Assembly (NCBI GenBank): GCA_037178625.1
Contig: CM074132.1
Coordinates: 1,054,001-1,118,000 of the forward strand
Direction: 5' to 3'
Origin: Skeletonema tropicum
Lineage: Eukaryota; Bacillariophyta; Thalassiosirophyceae; Thalassiosirales; Thalassiosiraceae
DNA: 64,000 nucleotides
This document shows, piece after piece, positions 56,026 to 64,000 of the stretch (position 1 is the stretch's first letter; each line of letters begins with the position of its first letter). The notes under the pieces were generated by a model that was not told the DNA's origin, made no database searches, and saw nothing but the letters and a program-made list of their open reading frames with translations. The translations under genes were made by a program, and so were the position numbers.

Positions 56026-58062
56026 ATGGATCTTCTCAGCGGCTACGCCTCCTCCGACAGCGAAGGCGATGCTGTCAACCACCACGCTGCACCGTCTACG
56101 TTAGCTGCAGCACCGCCACCAACGACCATGTTTCGTCCACCACCAGGCTCACTTAACGCTGCACCAATTCCATCTGTCCCCGCCGCCATTCTTCGAAGCA
56201 AAATGGGCATGAGCAGTACATCTCAAACTACTGCCTTCAATACTAGTTCTGGCAAAGGAGGCGCTCTCATATTAACAAATAATCCCTCTAAAGCAGTACT
56301 TCATTCCTCCGTACAAGGGCCAGCATTACTGTCCGATCCAAATGATACCGCCACTTCCTTCATTCGATCCATTGATCCCAAGACTGGATCATCGTCAAAA
56401 ATTGAGGCAAATGCAGCTATTGATGCGTATTCCTTCGCAAAAAATAGAAACGCCTTTCAAAAGGGCGCTACTGATCCAGCGCGAGGAGAAGAGGCTGCCT
56501 TGGCTCCGGGGGACGTGGTGAGAGAAATTCAGAGGAATGATTATGGATATGAACGGAGATTTCCACCGATTTATGGTGATACAACAGATGACAAAGGTGG
56601 AGTGAATACCAATGAAATAACTACAACTGCTACTACTTCATTAGTACGAAAGAGACCGCACTCCCCTACACAGCAGCAGCCACAACAAAAACTAAGCCGA
56701 AGAGCACGTCTCAAACAACAACTCCAAACCGAAGGTCCACTAGTCCACGATGACGACGATGACATCACCTACGGTATATGGGGACCACCTTCCGCAACCG
56801 AACGTCAACTCCAAAATGAATCTATACCCGCAGTTGATACCGGAGTGGAACTACATCCACGTATACAGGCGGAACGCGCTCGTCTTGCGGAACGGGATCG
56901 ACAGCGTGGCATTTACAATGAAGACGGTGGGGGAGAGGATGATGAAAAACAAAAGTTTGATCGATTGGTGGAACGGAAAATGTCGCATTTGTTACCACCC
57001 CGATTGGAGGGTGAAAATCCCAATGCTATCGAGCCGCAAACAACATTTCATGGAACAGAAGAGGTGGATTATCGTGGCCGGTCGTGGATTGTACCTCCGT
57101 CAGGTGTCAAGGGTGTCGATGCACATGATGTGGATGATCATGCTTGTTTTGTACCTAAAAAGTGTGTGGCACGCCTCACAGGGCACGAGAAGGGAGTTCA
57201 CCGCATTCGATTATTTCCACGAACGGGTCATTTGTTATTGAGTGCGGGGTTAGATGGAGCGTGCAAGGTTTGGAGTGTGGCAGAACGCAAGTGTATGAGA
57301 ACCTATGTGGGGCATAGCGCGGCTGTGCGCGATGTTCAATTTAATAATGATGGGACGAAATTTCTCAGTGCATCGTTTGATCGATACCTGCGTCTGTGGG
57401 ATACCGAGTCTGGGGAAGTGTTGGGAACATATACCAATCGTCGTGTTCCGTACGTTGTCAAATTTTACCCCCACGATGATAACACATTTGTCGTTGGATG
57501 TTCGGATAATAAGATTGTCGCATATGATTCCAATACTGGAGAAATTACCCAAGAATATGATCATCATTTGGCTCCAGTCAACACGATCAATTTTGTGGAA
57601 GACAATGGTACAAAGATGGTAACATCCTCCGATGACAAGAAGGTGTTAGTTTGGGAATGGGATATTGGAGTCCCAATTAAATACATATCTGATCCGACAA
57701 TGCATTCCATGCCTGTGATTACGATGCACCCCAGTGAAAGGTACCTGGTCTGCCAAAGCCTCGACAACAAAATATTAGTCTATCAGGCTGGAGATAGATT
57801 TGCACTGCAACGCAAGAAGAAGATGGAGGGGCACAATACCGCCGGATATGCATGTGATATCGCCATCAGTCCAGATGGTCGATTTGTTTGCAGTGGTGAT
57901 AGTGATGGAAAGTTGTTCTTTTGGGACTTCAAGAGAACGAGAATGTTGCAGAAGTATCATGCTCATGATAAGGGACCGTGTATCGGAGCTGTTTGGCATC
58001 CTGTGGAGGCTTCGACTATGTTTACTTGTGGATGGGATGGTGTGATTAAGGTGTGGCAATGA
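56026..58062 (+). CDS. CDC40: Pre-mRNA-processing factor 17 (CDC40/PRP17)
   Basis: Spliceosomal WD40 protein needed around the second catalytic step of pre-mRNA splicing, nuclear. The single-exon frame of 678 codons starts at ATG 56026 (ACCATGGAT). The N-terminus MDLLSGYASSDSEGD matches the family's MD-L-xxYxSDSD start. A middle DDDITYGIWGP block is diagnostic of PRP17. Seven WD repeats fill about residues 385-678, with typical endings such as GACKVWSV, RYLRLWDTESG, KVLVWEWD, KLFFWDF and GVIKVWQ at the extreme C-terminus. Length and order match the family. The nearest upstream sequence is the satellite array, with 230 bp for a promoter. Confidence 0.95.
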   Translation: MDLLSGYASSDSEGDAVNHHAAPSTLAAAPPPTTMFRPPPGSLNAAPIPSVPAAILRSKMGMSSTSQTTAFNTSSGKGGALILTNNPSKAVLHSSVQGPALLSDPNDTATSFIRSIDPKTGSSSKIEANAAIDAYSFAKNRNAFQKGATDPARGEEAALAPGDVVREIQRNDYGYERRFPPIYGDTTDDKGGVNTNEITTTATTSLVRKRPHSPTQQQPQQKLSRRARLKQQLQTEGPLVHDDDDDITYGIWGPPSATERQLQNESIPAVDTGVELHPRIQAERARLAERDRQRGIYNEDGGGEDDEKQKFDRLVERKMSHLLPPRLEGENPNAIEPQTTFHGTEEVDYRGRSWIVPPSGVKGVDAHDVDDHACFVPKKCVARLTGHEKGVHRIRLFPRTGHLLLSAGLDGACKVWSVAERKCMRTYVGHSAAVRDVQFNNDGTKFLSASFDRYLRLWDTESGEVLGTYTNRRVPYVVKFYPHDDNTFVVGCSDNKIVAYDSNTGEITQEYDHHLAPVNTINFVEDNGTKMVTSSDDKKVLVWEWDIGVPIKYISDPTMHSMPVITMHPSERYLVCQSLDNKILVYQAGDRFALQRKKKMEGHNTAGYACDIAISPDGRFVCSGDSDGKLFFWDFKRTRMLQKYHAHDKGPCIGAVWHPVEASTMFTCGWDGVIKVWQ

Positions 58063-58339
58063 GATAAAGTATATACAAACATTACATTAGTTACGAAGTG
58101 TTTCAAAGAATTATCTATTGCCCAACAAAGAAGATGTAGATAGGATGGAGCTACGAAGGAGGCATCTCTGCGGCGGTGAAGGAAAGAGAAAAAAGACGAG
58201 TAGACGTGAAAGTAAGAAGCATCGATAAGAATGGAGAAGACTAACTGCGTCTCCCTCGATCTTCGACACCGTGGCATGGGAGCCCCTGCGGGACCTCCTA
58301 GGATGTGCCCCAGATGTTCCGACTTTGGTATGCCAAGCA
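58063..58339. other. Intergenic, CDC40 3' side
   Basis: Short space after CDC40 leading into retroelement-derived sequence. No separate feature was seen. Confidence 0.5.
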
Positions 58340-58506
58340 GTTTTCAGGTTTCTGCGGCACCGAACAAATGATTACCAGATGGGACAAGGACAAGGAAGCC
58401 TCAGCGTTGTGTCCCAACTGCGGGTGTTACGAAACGGCTGACCATCCTGAACCGGTGTGCAAGTGATATTAGAAGGGGATTACTCAGCGACTGCATTGAA
58501 AATTTA

Positions 58507-59403
58507 TTGGAATGGATGAGAGACCACTACACTCACTCCGACCTAATGATTTGGATCCCAAGGTTTATTGCAGTCCAAGGCAAGAGATTGTTTGTGGACC
58601 TGCCGGACCGTTATGGTGACAGTATGTCCCAGGAAATGAGACAAGTTGGTAATAGTTTGGATAGAATAGGATGGAGACATTTTACGGAGGGAAAAGTGTC
58701 TGTCGGGCTTCTGCAAATGCAACAAAATTATCTCCCGGGCATGCGGCTCCGGCTGACCATCGACAGTTGGACGAAGGGCTTCCTGGACCAGCTACTCTCC
58801 CTCACCCTCACCCTCACGCACACTCAATGGATTTGCAGGAACCTCACCAAACACCACAAAACCAAAGGCACGAAGGTTCTGGCGTCGAGAGAACAAATCC
58901 AGAAAGAGATAGAGCACCAACTTAGTTTAGGAACAGACGGCCTGCCGGAAGAAGCTAGATGTCTGCTGGAAATCCAACCGGAGGAACTTTTTGCCAAGAG
59001 CACAGAGCAACAACAGTATTGGTTGAACGCGGCGGTGGCGAGTAGAGAAGCGACTGGAGACCTCACGGGAGGTAGACTGGACAATGCCATTCCGGCGATG
59101 GCTCAATCAAGGATCGCTCCACAGGAAACAGACGGGACAGCAGCCACTAGAACCGGCACGACGACTGCCACGACGACCCCCCCGCGACTTGCCCCTATCT
59201 TCAAGCAGCAACTTCGGGCGGAAGCTCGGGCCTCCTCCATCCGGCAGAGGCCAAGGCTATCGCCAGACTTAGGGACGCAACGCACCGATCGTCTGGAGCT
59301 GCTACGACAAAATACGGAGAAAGAGATAAGGACATTCTCCCCGAGGGACCTCTTCAGATCGGTCCCCGAGGCTTTCACACTGGACATGGCAGGCGGAGAT
59401 TAA
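58507..59403 (+). pseudogene. Post-RT C-terminal region of the retroelement
   Basis: A 298-codon frame. Characteristic segments include GWRHFTEGKVSVGLLQMQQ, a helix with TLTHTQWICRNLTKHHKTKG, and EARCLLEIQPEELFAKSTEQ. I recognise this arrangement from the region downstream of the RT zinc-binding motif in stramenopile retroelements. The C-terminal third is Pro/Thr/Arg-rich linker. The frame is left near 59385, where the continuing sequence (EIKVQWEALLSL) is in another frame leading into the Ulp1 domain. Confidence 0.55.
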
Positions 59404-60030
59404 GGTTCAATGGGAAGCATTGCTCTCACTGCGACCACCACAATGGCTCAACGACGAAATCATCAACTGCTCTCTCCGCAGGGTTCTCTTTCCAAAGGTG
59501 AACTCCCAACGAGTCTACTTCTTCACCTCCTTCTTCATGTCAGCACCCCTTCAGACTGGGACGGACGGGCAATCAATACCCATCTACAACTACAACAATG
59601 TGCGCTGCCTGGGGCAAGACGTTGAGACGGAAGAACGGGATCTTGGGTGTGCGGGAGATATACGTGCCGATTAACCGAGGTAATAGCCATTGGTTGCTCC
59701 TCAGAGCCGACACCGTGCTCAAGGAGATTAAACAGTGGGATTCTCAGGGACGGAAGGAGTCTAACCAGCGTTACCTAAGGGCTATGCTGCAGTATCTAAA
59801 GGATAAGTATCGAGAAATACATGGGGAGGCGAACGCCGATTGGGACAACTCTTGGCGACTCATCGATGACTCAATGAACTCTCCACGGCAGACCAACGGA
59901 TATGATTGTGGTCTCTCTTTGTCCTCGTCAACGCAACCTTACTGGCACAAAACATCCCTCTGTGCGAGAATTCCTACAACCAGGCGGACTTCCTCCTCAA
60001 AGATACTAGGATGAGGATCGCAATGTTGCT
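59385..60030 (+). pseudogene. Ulp1/C48 protease domain, frameshifted
   Basis: SUMO-protease fold in three frames: PPQWLNDEIINC, then NRGNSHWLLL (catalytic His) and KQWDSQG (Asp), then TNGYDCG (Gln region and catalytic Cys). Frame changes lie near 59600-59660 and just after DCG near 59918; downstream NATLLAQNIPL continues the fold in another frame. All catalytic residues are still visible, so decay is recent or the shifts are sequence errors. Confidence 0.7.
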
Positions 60031-60640
60031 GTGGTCAGGCAGTAGGAATCAACCAAGAGTTCCTTCCGCAGCAAGACTGCCTAGACGATCGAATTCAACG
60101 GGCGGCAAGCGCAAGAGTGATCACCTGGCAGCGGGCAGGCCTAACCCCAAGCCGGTCAGGGCAAGGACGGCCGGCGCAGGTTCATCGTGTAAGGAGCGCA
60201 ATAAACGACGGAGAAAGGACAAGCGGATTATCCCAGGAGGCCCCAAAACTAGAGGTAAAGTTCACGGGGACGACCCAACCCCCATGCAGCAGAGTCCCTT
60301 CTCAATCAGAAACGGAGCGCTTCATCGCTGGCTGTTGGGGATTCAACATTTCAAGCCACCACCAAAAGACACGCACCTCCCAAGCGAAAGAAAAAGAAGC
60401 TGTCAACTTGAGGCCACATGCCGGCCAGTCCTTTAGTGTAAGCAGATGCACTTTCATCTGGTTTCGAACGCTCCGGCGTTTAAGAGGAGCTCCCGGCTCC
60501 TACGGGGGCACCCGTCTTGCTGTCTGGTAATCCTTTCGGCAGAAAAAGACCGTACGTTGTACTTAAGCAGGTCCAGATTATACTCGTGTAGATATCTAAT
60601 CTGATTAACTTTGTATTTATTTATTTATTGATAAGCATTT

Positions 60641-63107
<2,467 letters not shown>

Positions 63108-63146
63108 TCGTTTGCTAAGTAGTAGAAATTATAACGTCAGGTAATA

Positions 63147-64000
63147 TTACTTCTTCTTCGATAGCCGATCCTGTAATTCAACTTCCTTCGCATGTGCAAT
63201 CTTTCGTTCGAGCTCAAGTTGTTCCTTCAGTCTATTGACCTCAAGCTCAGCACTTGTTCTAGCTGCAATTTCACTTCCAAGCTGTTTGCATAGTGCTAGC
63301 ATCTCATCGTCACTGCTTTGCTGCATAGAACCTTGTCTGTTCATTCCGCCATAATGTGACTTGTTAGACTTACTTTTGGCAAGTTGCTGCTGCATGATTT
63401 GATGATCATTCAAGACAGAGGAAACGGCAAGTGTGGCAAGTGCGCTGTCACGTTCGCTGGTAGCTTCCTCATAAGCAGTCATGATAATTTCAATGAGACG
63501 AGAGTCTACACAGTCGTTTGCCGATGACACAAAACCAAATGACGGAACAGATTGATCATGGTTTGATAGTGCTTTTGCAAAAGTATCAAATGCTTCATTT
63601 GTTTCCATTGTCGCAGCGCATGATTCTTCGGTTGGATGTAATGCGTAGCCGGCAGAGATTTTTCTTGTCGCAAGATCAATGCTTTCCTTCATATCGAAAA
63701 AATCCATGGTTGCTTTCATCACCCGTTCTGGCAAATAGCTTTCAAGGAGCGTTGATGCAAATAATTTAATCCACTCACAGTGCATATCTCGAAGAGATGA
63801 AAAGCTCTGTGTCGAAGTTTTTCCTTCAATCATTCGTTCAAGAAGAGAACCCGCCACTTGGAGCCGCTCAAATGGAGATGAGTTGCGATGGTCCCTAGGA
63901 ATGCTTGTATTTGCAATTAATTCCGAGATTGCTACGTGGAAGAGTAGTAGCTCACTTATACTTCTCTCCACTGAATGTTTGTTCTCGTTATTGCAAACAT
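63147..64000 (-). CDS. Coiled-coil protein, 5' end beyond window
   Basis: A minus-strand frame open from the stop at 63147 to the window edge (about 284 codons), so the start is missing. The visible part is mostly alpha-helical: an N-terminal helical region with SPFERLQVAGSLLERM and a middle with LPERVMKATMDFFDMKES. The C-terminal coiled coil (residues about 235-280) has Glu/Lys/Leu heptads (ELEVNRLKEQLELERKIA) and ends DRLSKKK. It converges on DHX15 with only 39 bp between stops. No family is recognised with confidence; a cytoskeletal or trafficking scaffold is possible. Confidence 0.7.
   Translation of the reverse strand, partial: VCNNENKHSVERSISELLLFHVAISELIANTSIPRDHRNSSPFERLQVAGSLLERMIEGKTSTQSFSSLRDMHCEWIKLFASTLLESYLPERVMKATMDFFDMKESIDLATRKISAGYALHPTEESCAATMETNEAFDTFAKALSNHDQSVPSFGFVSSANDCVDSRLIEIIMTAYEEATSERDSALATLAVSSVLNDHQIMQQQLAKSKSNKSHYGGMNRQGSMQQSSDDEMLALCKQLGSEIAARTSAELEVNRLKEQLELERKIAHAKEVELQDRLSKKK

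Larger units (their letters stand above)
58340..60640 (+). mobile_element. Decayed LINE-like retroelement tail with Ulp1 domain
   Basis: Begins with a reverse-transcriptase C-terminal zinc-binding pattern (TRWDKDKEASALCPNCG...ETADH...VC, 58363-58466). It continues through the conserved post-RT region and a Ulp1 protease domain, and ends near an AT-rich TTTATTTATTTATT run (60614-60628). At least three frame changes interrupt it. The 5' bulk, including the RT active site, is absent, as expected of 5'-truncated non-LTR insertions. Confidence 0.65.

Overview
The window is eukaryotic. Genes have GT-AG introns of about 70-300 bp, and there are two conserved spliceosome genes (a PRP17/CDC40 WD40 protein and a PRP43/DHX15 DEAH helicase). 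There is a Golgi-type sulfotransferase-like protein, Ty3-type and LINE-like retroelements, and a Helitron-class Rep-helicase. Gene style, repeat types and LINE tails carrying Ulp1 domains suggest a diatom or a related stramenopile alga. The species is not identified.

Layout. 1-7.2 kb: gene-poor, with two identical 76-bp LTR-like repeats. 7.3-8.7 kb: a low-complexity orphan gene. 9.1-10.3 kb: sulfotransferase-like gene. 10.3-14.4 kb: nested non-coding repeats. 14.5-16.8 kb: a tail-to-tail pair of paralogues with a J-like fold that lacks HPD. 16.8-20.9 kb: repeats, including an 888-bp TTAA-flanked DNA transposon. 20.9-55.8 kb: a ~185-bp satellite array split by an LTR retrotransposon, itself split by a giant Helitron-like element. 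56.0-64.0 kb: CDC40, a decayed retroelement tail with a Ulp1 domain, DHX15, and a partial coiled-coil gene at the edge.

The core is a three-level nest. A Ty3-type retrotransposon (identical 294-bp LTRs at 21910-22203 and 52245-52538, genes on the minus strand) sits in the satellite with a 4-bp target duplication. Between the end of its pol and its 3' LTR lies a ~24.4-kb element bounded by inverted copies of a 13-bp GC-rich palindrome. This element encodes a predicted ~2,540-residue Ulp1 protease-Rep(HUH/Y2)-Pif1-like helicase fusion in six exons. It also carries a ~1,174-residue protein with a methyl-CpG-binding-like segment, a ~1,178-residue orphan protein and two small orphan proteins. A 37-bp hairpin palindrome (stem AATTGGTAAAATTGTGC, 3-nt loop) recurs at 12 distinct places, always in introns or between genes of this element. 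I noticed no copy elsewhere in the window.

The stretch 30846-34987 is repeated at 35488-39656 on either side of exactly 500 N. This is almost certainly an unmerged contig overlap, so the real element is about 19.8 kb. Small indels in each copy break reading frames that the other copy keeps open. Single frameshifts elsewhere may therefore be sequence errors.
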